9,318 bases of DNA from Deltaproteobacteria bacterium (lineage in GTDB: Bacteria > Myxococcota_A > UBA796 > UBA2385). Of this stretch, positions 1 to 6,501 are shown in pieces (positions within the stretch are counted from its first letter, which is position 1; each line of letters begins with the position of its first letter). The translations under genes were made by a program, and so were the position numbers. The stretch lies in the NCBI GenBank assembly GCA_015489145.1, contig WGAH01000066.1:1-9318 (forward strand), in the 5' to 3' direction. The notes under the pieces were generated by a model. That model did no database searches. It had not been told where the DNA came from and saw only the letters and a program-made list of their open reading frames with translations.

Positions 1-1
1 C

Positions 2-661
2 GTCGGCAGCCAGCTCCCGGCCCTGCGCGGCGCGGTGCGAAACCTCCGGGAGCGCGTCGAGGGCGCCATCGCGGGGCTCGACTCCCTTCGGAACGCCCAC
101 GCCGCCGACCCCGCCCTCGCCCCGGTGCTCGGCGCGCTCACCCCCCTCGCCTCCGTGCTTGTCCGGCTGCGCGACCTCGCCGCGGGCCTGGACGCGGGAA
201 CCGACGCCCCCGAGGACCACTTCGGCATCCTCGCCGCCCGCTTCGCCTACGAGCACGGTCTCGCCATGCAGGGCGGAACCCTGCTGCGCGAGAGCCTGAC
301 GACGCTGCTCCTGCGGCGGTACCCGGACGACGACCTGCGCTCGAAGGGCCGCAAGGCCTCCGATGCCCTCTTCGGTGCGGTCGCCACCCTGGGCCGCGCG
401 TCGCTGGCAGCGGTGCGCCCGGAGGAATTGCGGTCTCGCGTCGAGGTGCTCCGGAACGCCTGGGACGACGCGGCCGGGTTCGACGAGCTCGCAAAGCTGT
501 GCAACGCGGTCCAGAACGACCGCAACACCCTCGACCACGCCTGGACCTCCACCTCGAAGCCCTCCGCGAAAGGACTCGACAACCTGCTCGCCCGGGGGAT
601 CGGCCACACCCAGGAAGCCGCCGCCTTCGCCGGCCTCGCCCTCCCCGACCCGCCGGTCTGA
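2..661 (+). CDS. CRISPR-associated CARF-HEPN family nuclease (Csx1/Csm6, TM1812-like), C-terminal part
   Basis: The reading frame is open to the window edge, so the gene starts upstream and only the last 219 residues are visible. Inside is a helical domain with a segment FAYEHGLAMQGGTLLRES (about residues 80-97 of the visible part), which resembles the 'hGL.qQa.TLl.E' helix of TM1812/Csx2-type CRISPR proteins. Further on is RNTLDH (bases 521-538), an R-x4-H motif with Asn after Arg, as in catalytic HEPN ribonucleases. In that family an N-terminal CARF domain binds cyclic oligoadenylate made by type III Cas10 and switches on RNA cleavage by HEPN. The CARF half, if present, is outside the window, so sensing is inferred. 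The GTG at 35 is an internal codon, not a likely start. Alternatively it could be a HEPN protein unrelated to CRISPR. Family assignment is moderate; the HEPN motif itself is clear. Confidence 0.6.
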   Translation, partial: VGSQLPALRGAVRNLRERVEGAIAGLDSLRNAHAADPALAPVLGALTPLASVLVRLRDLAAGLDAGTDAPEDHFGILAARFAYEHGLAMQGGTLLRESLTTLLLRRYPDDDLRSKGRKASDALFGAVATLGRASLAAVRPEELRSRVEVLRNAWDDAAGFDELAKLCNAVQNDRNTLDHAWTSTSKPSAKGLDNLLARGIGHTQEAAAFAGLALPDPPV

Positions 662-685
662 GCCCTGGAGCTCCGCTCGTGCCAA

Positions 686-705
686 GGGGCGGGAGAACCC
701 GCCCC
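686..705 (+). terminator. Perfect 8-bp GC hairpin after the HEPN gene
   Basis: GGGGCGGG (686-693), loop AGAA (694-697), CCCGCCCC (698-705) form a perfect stem 24 nt after the stop codon. A second stem with the same arms in reverse order, CCCGCCCC (729-736) and GGGGCGGG (744-751), lies just downstream. Position and stability suit a transcript end, but no T tract follows, so it could equally be part of the repeat family. Confidence 0.35.
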
Positions 706-743
706 GATGGAACGATCCGCGAAGAGAACCCGCCCCGATGGAA
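693..743 (+). repeat. Two identical 20-bp direct repeat units
   Basis: GAGAACCCGCCCCGATGGAA occurs exactly at 693-712 and 724-743, a 31-bp period with an 11-bp spacer. Each unit's GC core can pair with a flanking GGGGCGGG. Related units lie in inverted orientation at 806-855. The spacer is too short for a CRISPR array. Confidence 0.75.
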
Positions 744-805
744 GGGGCGGGGCGGCGGTCTGCTTGATTCCCGGCGTTTGCCCGTAGCGCGTGCGGCGAG
801 GAGGA

Positions 806-855
806 TTCCATTCGGGGGCCTTCTCCCGCGAAGGATTCCATTCCCCCCGGTTCTC
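806..855 (-). repeat. Two diverged copies of the same unit, inverted
   Basis: Read on the minus strand, 836-855 is GAGAACCGGGGGGAATGGAA and 806-825 is GAGAAGGCCCCCGAATGGAA, at a 30-bp period. They keep GAGAA at one end and ATGGAA at the other, like the units at 693-743, while the G/C core between differs. GGATTCCATTC is repeated exactly at 803-813 and 833-843, and CCGCGAAG occurs in the spacer of both pairs (717-724 and 826-833). Confidence 0.65.
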
Positions 856-1018
856 TTTCCGACCGGCGCTCCCCACGGCGCTCCGGGGCCGGCGGTCAGC
901 CGCCGCGCCTCCCGCTCGCGTTCCGGTTGTCCGGTCCCCACGCGGCAGTGCGTCTACCGGGCGTGAGAGGACGACATCCCAGCCCCCCGAGCTCCAGCCT
1001 CCGGCGCTCCCGGGTCCG

Positions 1019-1027
1019 TGGTAGCCT
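1019..1027 (+). promoter_or_regulatory. Candidate extended -10 promoter element
   Basis: TGGTAGCCT fits the extended -10 pattern TGnTAnnnT and ends 38 nt before the chosen ATG of the sigma-like gene. No convincing -35 hexamer is seen at the usual spacing. Its position argues against the upstream in-frame GTG at 1018 as the translation start. A sigma gene may also be read from its own ECF-type promoter, which I cannot identify. Confidence 0.3.
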
Positions 1028-1065
1028 CGTCCGCCCGCCCGAACCGGCGGGGGGCGAGGTGGACC

Positions 1066-1662
1066 ATGACCGAGGGAAGCGGGTTTCCCGAGCACGACGC
1101 GGCCTTCTTCAAGTGGGCGCAGGAGGTCGCCCGGAACTTCGCGGCCACGTCGCGGTTCCGGGAGCTGGCCCGGAGCATCGGCGCCCACGACCTGCTCATG
1201 GAGGTCTGGGAGCGCCCGGCCTTCGTGGCGATGCGCCACACCTGGAAGCTCGACGCCGAGGGGCGGCCCACGCTCGACGGGTCTCCGGCGGCGCCGCGGG
1301 CCTACCTGCGCCGGGCCCTCGCCAACCAGGCCCGGGACCACGCCCGGCGGCGAAAGACGCGCCGCGAGTTCGAGCCGCGGCTGGTCGAGGAACTCGACGA
1401 GGTGCGCGAGCCGCCGCCCCCGCCGCCCTTCGCCGCCGAGATGGACTGCCCCCGGCGCTGCCTCGACGCGGCGATGCGCCGCAACGGGCTGCACGCCTGG
1501 ATCTGGTTCTGCACCCACGTCGAGAAGCTGCGCGATCCCGAGGAGCTCGCCCGGGAGACGGGGCTGTCGGCCGCCTCGATCCACAAGCTCGCCCGGCGCG
1601 TCGACGTCCGCATCAAGGCCTGCGTCGAGGACTGCGAGGCCGAGCGGGGAGGTGGGCGATGA
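1066..1662 (+). CDS. RNA polymerase sigma-70-family-like (ECF-type) factor
   Basis: 198 residues from the ATG at 1066, chosen because GAGGTGG sits just upstream and a possible -10 lies at 1022-1027; an in-frame GTG at 1018 is less likely. Residues 42-48 (DLLMEVW) match the sigma region 2 helix 'DLvQEvf', and 77-97 (YLRRALANQARDHARRRK) resembles the end of region 2, 'WL..iarN.a.D..RR'. Residues 158-179 (PEELARETGLSAASIHKLARRV) are a region 4-type helix-turn-helix that would read a -35 element. Between them lies a six-proline linker (116-121). Unusual are five cysteines, including CPRRC (128-132) and C186-x3-C190, which flank region 4. Such cysteines could bind metal or sense redox state, as in CorE-type ECF factors of myxobacteria, but that is inference. 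It is first in the operon and overlaps the next gene by 4 nt, so it may control the operon itself. Confidence 0.7.
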   Translation: MTEGSGFPEHDAAFFKWAQEVARNFAATSRFRELARSIGAHDLLMEVWERPAFVAMRHTWKLDAEGRPTLDGSPAAPRAYLRRALANQARDHARRRKTRREFEPRLVEELDEVREPPPPPPFAAEMDCPRRCLDAAMRRNGLHAWIWFCTHVEKLRDPEELARETGLSAASIHKLARRVDVRIKACVEDCEAERGGGR

Positions 1663-2471
1663 AGGTCCGCCTGCACCGCGTCGATCCCGAGGCCCACCGC
1701 GCCCGGGTGGTCGACGAGAACGGCCGCGAGTGGCTGCTCCTGGCGAGGGACGTCGACGGGGATCGCGGGTTTTCCAGGGCGGCCTGGCTCACCCTCCTCC
1801 AGAAGCTGCCCCAGCCCTTCGAGGTCGAGCCCCTGCCCGACGAGCCCGGCCGGGTCACCCTCAACCCGCGCCAGGACGTGATGCTGCCGCTCGGCCCCGG
1901 CGACCGGCTCCCCGGGGTCTACCGCGGCTGGAACAGCCGGGGCAACGCCAACTGGCACGCGATCAAGCACGCGCTGCACGCCCGGCGCCTCGCATCCCCG
2001 AACCGTCCCGCCGAGGACTGGCCCGCCGACCCGGAGGACGCCCCCAGGGCGCTCCGGGCGATTCACGAGCAGACCGGCTGCAAGGTTCACAAGTGGGCGC
2101 GCAAGGGGCGACCGCCGGCCTGCAAGGGCTGCAACCCCGAGGACGAGGCCCGCTGCGCGGCGGTGATCTGGGAGAAGGGCTGGCGGCCCCTCGACCGGGC
2201 CACCCGCGAGGCCCTGCGCTGGATTTCCGACCCCGACGCCGACACCGCCGGCATGGCCCGCCGCGACTGGAGCCACGACAAGGGGGAGCCGCGCTACGTC
2301 GTCTTCGACGAGACGTGCACCCGCGTCGTCCTCGCCCGCCACGAGGGCGAGCGGCCCGGCTTCTGGTCGGTGACCACCTACCGGACCATCCCCAGGAAGG
2401 CGGCCGAGACCGCCCGCAAGCAGGGCAAACTCGCCATCATCGCCCGGGCCCACGCGGCCCAGGAGGAGTGA
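1659..2471 (+). CDS. Hypothetical protein with a possible four-cysteine metal site
   Basis: 270 residues, not recognised. The ATG at 1659 overlaps the previous stop (ATGA) and has GGGGAGG at 1646-1652, 6 nt upstream, so start and translational coupling are well supported. The N-terminal 90 residues look beta-rich. A middle segment (GWNSRGNANWHAIKHAL, 90-106) is rich in Trp, Asn and His. C141, C155, C158 and C166 form a C-x13-C-x2-C-x7-C pattern with nearby H136 and H144, compatible with a zinc site. The end (about 211-245) is strand-like with FWSVTTYR, vaguely like the last strand of RelE/barnase-type (BECR) nucleases, but no catalytic set can be assigned. There is no signal peptide or membrane segment, so it is probably cytoplasmic. 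Its fixed place between a sigma factor and a NACHT operon suggests a dedicated partner, adaptor or effector. Confidence 0.8.
   Translation: MKVRLHRVDPEAHRARVVDENGREWLLLARDVDGDRGFSRAAWLTLLQKLPQPFEVEPLPDEPGRVTLNPRQDVMLPLGPGDRLPGVYRGWNSRGNANWHAIKHALHARRLASPNRPAEDWPADPEDAPRALRAIHEQTGCKVHKWARKGRPPACKGCNPEDEARCAAVIWEKGWRPLDRATREALRWISDPDADTAGMARRDWSHDKGEPRYVVFDETCTRVVLARHEGERPGFWSVTTYRTIPRKAAETARKQGKLAIIARAHAAQEE
2461..2466 (+). promoter_or_regulatory. Strong ribosome binding site for the third operon gene
   Basis: AGGAGG lies 6 nt before the ATG at 2473 and inside the last codons of the preceding gene. It is the best Shine-Dalgarno site of the operon. It decides the start of the 317-aa protein and suggests that this protein is made in relative abundance. 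Confidence 0.75.
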
Positions 2472-2472
2472 C

Positions 2473-3426
2473 ATGGACCCCCGCGAGCAGCTCATCGAGG
2501 CCATCGAGGCCCACGCCCTCGACCCCGACGCCGACACCGAGCGGCGCCTGGCCGAGGCGCTGGCCGCCGCGGCGGACGACCCCGAAGCGGCCGACGCCGC
2601 GCGCGTCGCCCGGGCGATCCTCCACGGCCCCACCCCGGCGATTCCGCCCGAGGCCCGGGCCGACCTGCTCTACCACGTCGCCGTGCAGGAGGTCGAGGGC
2701 AACCACGACCCGGAGCTGGCGCCGCTGTTCCGCTGGATCGCCGAGCACGAGCCCGAGTACGCGGCGATGCGCGACGCGGTGCGCCAGGCCGACGCCGACC
2801 ACGCCGCGCAGGTCGCCGCCCACGAGCCCCTCGACGCCGAGCTGGCCCGCGCCTGGGCCCTCGGGGCGCTGCCCGAGGCGATGACCACGCGCCTGTGCGA
2901 GCGGGTGGAGGCCGCCGACCCGACCGTCGTGGAGCCCGTCGCCGCCCTGCTCCGGGACGAGCCCCACCTCGTCGACACCGCGGATCTCCTCGCCGAGGAG
3001 CCGGTGCGCCTCCACCGCTGGCGCCTCGCCCGCGCCCTCGGCCAGGTCGCCCGCGAGGCGCGGGTCCTCGCCGCCGCCGACAGCGGCATCCCCCTGGTCG
3101 TCGAGTTCGCCGGCGAGGCGGTCTACGCCTGCGACCTCGACCCGGTGGAGGGCGAGCCCCTCCTCGGCGGCGACCGGAAGCTCACCCTCGACATCGGTCC
3201 GGCGCCGGGCGCCGAGACCTGGGCCGGGCGCACCGCCACCCTGCACCTCGCCGCCGGCGAGCAGGTCGTGGCCCGCGGCACCGTCGACGACTCGGGCCTG
3301 GTGGCGCTGGAGGCCGTCGGCGTCCTCGCCGACATGGCGCGCCTGCTGCCCGCCGGCGCGGTCGACCTCCGCACCCTGGTCCCGGCCCGCAAGGGCGACT
3401 GGCGCCTGCGCCTGCGGGTGCGGTGA
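2473..3426 (+). CDS. Hypothetical operon protein: helical N-terminus, beta-rich C-terminus
   Basis: 317 residues, not recognised. The start at 2473 is fixed by AGGAGG 6 nt upstream, one base after the previous stop. Residues 1-200 are predicted helical and acidic, rich in Ala, Glu and Asp, with a segment ADLLYHVAVQEVEG (63-76). From about 206 to the end the pattern alternates like a beta sandwich (GIPLVVEFAGEAVYACDL, 205-222; RLRLRV at the very end). No transmembrane segment is visible, so it is not a classical membrane anti-sigma factor. Its neighbourhood with a sigma-like gene makes a cytoplasmic anti-sigma or ligand-sensing role possible, but no signature such as a zinc-containing anti-sigma motif is seen. 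The stop overlaps the start of the NACHT gene (TGATG), so the two are probably made in a fixed ratio and may interact. Confidence 0.8.
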   Translation: MDPREQLIEAIEAHALDPDADTERRLAEALAAAADDPEAADAARVARAILHGPTPAIPPEARADLLYHVAVQEVEGNHDPELAPLFRWIAEHEPEYAAMRDAVRQADADHAAQVAAHEPLDAELARAWALGALPEAMTTRLCERVEAADPTVVEPVAALLRDEPHLVDTADLLAEEPVRLHRWRLARALGQVAREARVLAAADSGIPLVVEFAGEAVYACDLDPVEGEPLLGGDRKLTLDIGPAPGAETWAGRTATLHLAAGEQVVARGTVDDSGLVALEAVGVLADMARLLPAGAVDLRTLVPARKGDWRLRLRVR

Positions 3427-6419
3427 TGGCCGCGCCCCTGGGCGCCCGCATCCGGCGCTGGCTGGACCGGCCCTTCGAGCGCCTCCCCGCCGAGGACCCG
3501 ACGCCCGAGGTCCTCGCGGCGCTGGTCCTGCACGAGAAGGACGCGCTCACCCAGGTGATCGCCGCCGCCCTCGCCGATTCCCTCGCCGACGCCTTCGAGG
3601 CCGCCCTCGACCGCCGCGACCCGCGCGCCGCCTGGGAGCGCCTGCTCGGGCCGCTCCACCAGGTCCACCGGCCGACGTGGTTCCGCCCCGCGGGGCTGGC
3701 CGCGCCGCTGCGCAACCTGCTGCGCCACCCGCCGGGCGCCCCCGCCCTGGAGCTGCCCGCCGAGCTGGACGGCATGCCCGCCGCCACCCGCGCCCTGCTC
3801 GCCGGCTGGGCCGGCTGGCTCGACGAACGCCGCCGCGCGCACCCCCGGGAGCGCCGCGTGCGCTTTCCCACCACCCGCCCGGCGCTGGAACTCGCCGCCT
3901 GGGACGGGGAAGGCGCGCTCCGGCTCCCGGGAGGAGCCGGCGGGCTTCGCCTCCTCGGACCCGGCGCCGACCCGGCGCGCATCGAGGGCCGAAGCTGGGA
4001 GCTGGCGGCCCGGGTCGCCGCCGAGCTGGCCCGCCACGCCCTCGACGCCGGCTTCCTCGTGCTGTCGGCCCGGGTGGCGGACGGCGGAGGCCTGGAGCCC
4101 GTCGGCGGCTGGGCGGCCAAGGCCCGGGCGGTGGCGGCCTGGCGGAGCTGGCACCGCGACGGCGACCGGCTCGAGCTGTGGGTGGCCAAGGGTGACCGCC
4201 CGGCGCCCGAAGCCGCCGAGTTTCACGACTTCGCCGCCGTCTCGAAGGCGCTGAGCCGGCGGCTGCGCTTCGCCCGCCTTCGCACGCCGGTGGATCGCCT
4301 CAGCAGCGGCAGGCGCGTGCTCCGGCGCACGAAGGCCGCCGCCTTCCTCGACGGGGCCGCCCTCGCCCTCACCCGCTTCGTCGACGCCGACGGCCGGGAC
4401 CTCGAGGACTGGCTGGCCGACCGGGACGCCGCCGAGCTGGAGGTCATCGCCGTCGGTCCCGGCGGCGCGGGCAAGACGGTCTCCGCCCTCGACCTGTACC
4501 GGCGCCACCCCCAGGTCGGCCTCCTCGACCTCGGGCGCTGCCCGCCCGAACCGGAGGCCGTGCCCGGCTGGGCGGCGGAACAGCTCGGCGGCGGGCCGGC
4601 GCTGGATGCCCTCCGGCACACCCCCGGCGCCGTCGTGATCCTCGACGGCCTCGACGAGCTGCCGGCCCAGCGCGCCCGGGCGCTGACCGAGGCGATCATG
4701 GACTGCCTGCGGGAGGACGTGCGGCGGGTCTGGATCGCCCGGGACGCGACGGACGCCTGCCGGCGCATCGGCGCCTACCTCGACGACGTGCCGGTGTTTC
4801 GCGCCCGCCCGCGGGTGACGGCCGACATGCTCGCGGCGCGCGGGGTTCCCCGGGAGCACGCCGCCGTCGTCGCCCCGGAGGCCGGCACCGCCTCCCTCGC
4901 CCTCGCCCGCCTCGCCCTACACCTCGCCGACCGGGGCGCGCGCTCGGCGGAGCCCCTGCACGAGTGGGTGGCGATCGTCGAGCAGAACGAGAACCCGCTC
5001 CTCCAGGAGGGGGAGCTCGCCGAGCTCGCCGCCAAGGGCTCGGACTGGACCTCGCTGGCCCGGCCCTTCGTCCTGAGCACGCCCGGCGCCCGGGCCTCGG
5101 TGTTCGTGCAACCGCTGGACGACGGCACCTTCGTGTTCCGCCACGACACCTGGGCGGGGCTGTACGCCCTGCGCCACCTGCTCCGGTCGACGATCCTCCC
5201 CGTCGCCTTCCGGGGGCTGCGCTGGCGCGCTCCCCTCCGCCACGCCGCCGCCGAGCTGCGCGACCGGCCGGCGGCGCACTCCCACTGGTCGCCGGCCCAC
5301 CGCGCCCGCCTGTTCGCCTGGATGGCCCGCATCGAGCAGGACGCCGTGCGGGACGACTGGCGGACCTGGCGCGACCTGGCCCGGGACACCGACGCCGCGG
5401 CGGCCCGGGCGGGCATCCGGGTGGTGGAGGCCGCCGACACCTGGCGCGACGCCCGCGACCTCGTCGGCGCGGCGACGACCCTGCGATCCGTGATCGCCGA
5501 CGCCGGCAAGCCCGATGCCGACTGGGCCGACGAGGCACGGCTGGTGCTGTGCCGGGTGCTCACCGAGGCGGGGGCCATCGGCGCGGCCATCGAGGTCGTG
5601 CTGCCGGCGGCGCGGCGGGTGGCCGAGACGGCCGGGCTTCCCGTCCCCGACGACCCCGAGGGGCTGGTTCGCGCCATCGACGCCGTGCGCGGTCGCCTGC
5701 CCGACGAGGGCCTGCGGACGGCGATGCACGGGGTGGGCGCCCTGTCCGAGGCCCTGTCCTGGGCCGGCGCCCACCGGATCGCCGCCCGCCTCCACGGCGC
5801 CGTGGCCGACTACTTCGCCTCGGTGCTCGACGACGACGAGCGCGCCCGGGCGCGGCAGGTCAACGCGCTCCTCGGCGCGGCGGACGCCGGCGGTCCCGAG
5901 GCCCGGGCCCTTCGCGAGGAGGCCCGGCGCATTCGCGAGGAACACCTCGCCCAGGTCCCCACCGCCACCCACCGCTTCTTCCGCTGGCTCCTCGACGCCC
6001 ACCTCGGCGCGGAGGCCCCGGTGCCGCCTCCGAACAGCAGCCCCTACTACGCCGCCCTCGACCGCCGGGCGCGGGCGCTCCTCGCCGACACCGCCGAGGC
6101 CTGGGACGAGGCCGCCGCGGCCTTCCAGGCGATCCACCGCCACCTCGAGGCCGCCCAGGCGGGCTGCCGCGCCCTCCGCCGCGCCCCCGGTGCGCCGGAG
6201 ACCGCCGAGCGTCTCGCCGCCGTCCGCGACGCCCTCGACCGCCACGCCGCCCGCCTCGAAGCGCTGCAGCCCGGCGACTGGGAGCCCGCCACCTGGGCCG
6301 CGTGGACGGGCGGCGCCGACACCGCCCTCGCCACCTGGGAGGAGCGGGACGCCCTCGTCCGCGACGCGCTGGATCGCCGCGCCTTCGCCGAGGCGGCCCG
6401 CCTGCTGCCGCCGTTCTGA
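3426..6419 (+). CDS. NACHT-type STAND NTPase with long helical C-terminus
   Basis: 997 residues from the ATG at 3426, which shares one base with the previous stop (TGATG); the frame is open further upstream only as a shadow of the preceding gene. Walker A GPGGAGKT is at 344-351. Walker B VVILDGLDEL (403-412) has the D-G-L-D-E form typical of NACHT domains, and a sensor-like RRVWIARDA follows at 433-441. A winged-helix-like segment with F-x-F-R-H-D and LYALRHLL (569-585) resembles the conserved element after NACHT domains. Residues about 600-997 are helical with TPR-like pairs, the usual place for ligand sensing in STAND proteins. The first 343 residues carry no effector domain I recognise. 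STAND proteins are ATP-dependent switches that assemble on sensing a trigger, and bacterial NACHT proteins include antiphage defence proteins. No signal peptide or membrane helix is visible. Very confident for NACHT/STAND; biological role unknown. Confidence 0.9.
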   Translation: MAAPLGARIRRWLDRPFERLPAEDPTPEVLAALVLHEKDALTQVIAAALADSLADAFEAALDRRDPRAAWERLLGPLHQVHRPTWFRPAGLAAPLRNLLRHPPGAPALELPAELDGMPAATRALLAGWAGWLDERRRAHPRERRVRFPTTRPALELAAWDGEGALRLPGGAGGLRLLGPGADPARIEGRSWELAARVAAELARHALDAGFLVLSARVADGGGLEPVGGWAAKARAVAAWRSWHRDGDRLELWVAKGDRPAPEAAEFHDFAAVSKALSRRLRFARLRTPVDRLSSGRRVLRRTKAAAFLDGAALALTRFVDADGRDLEDWLADRDAAELEVIAVGPGGAGKTVSALDLYRRHPQVGLLDLGRCPPEPEAVPGWAAEQLGGGPALDALRHTPGAVVILDGLDELPAQRARALTEAIMDCLREDVRRVWIARDATDACRRIGAYLDDVPVFRARPRVTADMLAARGVPREHAAVVAPEAGTASLALARLALHLADRGARSAEPLHEWVAIVEQNENPLLQEGELAELAAKGSDWTSLARPFVLSTPGARASVFVQPLDDGTFVFRHDTWAGLYALRHLLRSTILPVAFRGLRWRAPLRHAAAELRDRPAAHSHWSPAHRARLFAWMARIEQDAVRDDWRTWRDLARDTDAAAARAGIRVVEAADTWRDARDLVGAATTLRSVIADAGKPDADWADEARLVLCRVLTEAGAIGAAIEVVLPAARRVAETAGLPVPDDPEGLVRAIDAVRGRLPDEGLRTAMHGVGALSEALSWAGAHRIAARLHGAVADYFASVLDDDERARARQVNALLGAADAGGPEARALREEARRIREEHLAQVPTATHRFFRWLLDAHLGAEAPVPPPNSSPYYAALDRRARALLADTAEAWDEAAAAFQAIHRHLEAAQAGCRALRRAPGAPETAERLAAVRDALDRHAARLEALQPGDWEPATWAAWTGGADTALATWEERDALVRDALDRRAFAEAARLLPPF

Positions 6420-6443
6420 TCCCGCCGCCGGGAATCGCGGAAC

Positions 6444-6480
6444 CGCTTGCCCGCGCCCGGCATCCCGGTAGCGGCAAGCG
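6444..6480 (+). promoter_or_regulatory. 8-bp inverted repeat between operon and next gene: terminator or operator/promoter
   Basis: CGCTTGCC (6444-6451) and GGCAAGCG (6473-6480) are perfect inverted arms with a small inner CCGG/CCGG pairing (6457-6460, 6465-6468). No T tract follows. The arms also overlap a poor promoter-like pair, TTGCCC (6447-6452) and TAGCGG (6469-6474) at 16-bp spacing. It could end the NACHT transcript, or be an operator over the promoter of the DUF255 gene. I cannot choose between these. Confidence 0.3.
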
Positions 6481-6501
6481 TCCCCGCCCGAGGTGTCCCC
6501 C

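Larger units (their letters stand above)
662..1065. other. Non-coding gap with hairpins and a four-copy repeat family
   Basis: About 400 bases between the HEPN gene and the sigma-like gene. All frames are long and open here because the DNA is GC-rich, but none shows a recognisable domain, a good ribosome binding site or consistent codon use, so I call no gene. The first half holds two GC hairpins and four short repeat units (listed separately). The second half (about 856-1018) shows nothing I can name, and a candidate extended -10 element lies at 1019-1027. Confidence 0.6.

Noticed and set aside
693..855. A small CRISPR array next to a CRISPR-type gene
   Set aside because: Units are 20 bp with 10-11 bp spacers that share sequence, two units are inverted, and the cores vary; real arrays have near-identical repeats and unique spacers of roughly 30 bp or more.
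791..1024. Short plus-strand ORF in the gap after the HEPN gene
   Set aside because: The composition is Arg/Pro/Ser-rich and reads through the repeat units, with no ribosome binding site placed for it and no coding-like codon pattern.
247..1584. Long minus-strand ORF antisense to the HEPN and sigma-like genes
   Set aside because: It is a GC-rich antisense shadow: low-complexity Arg/Gly/Pro translation across a non-coding gap and two convincing plus-strand genes.
3711..3728. RNLLRH (residues 96-101) in the NACHT N-terminus as a HEPN R-x4-H active site
   Set aside because: The motif is short and is followed at once by PPG, which would break the helix expected there; no HEPN helix pattern surrounds it. 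Chance match in an Arg-rich protein is more likely.
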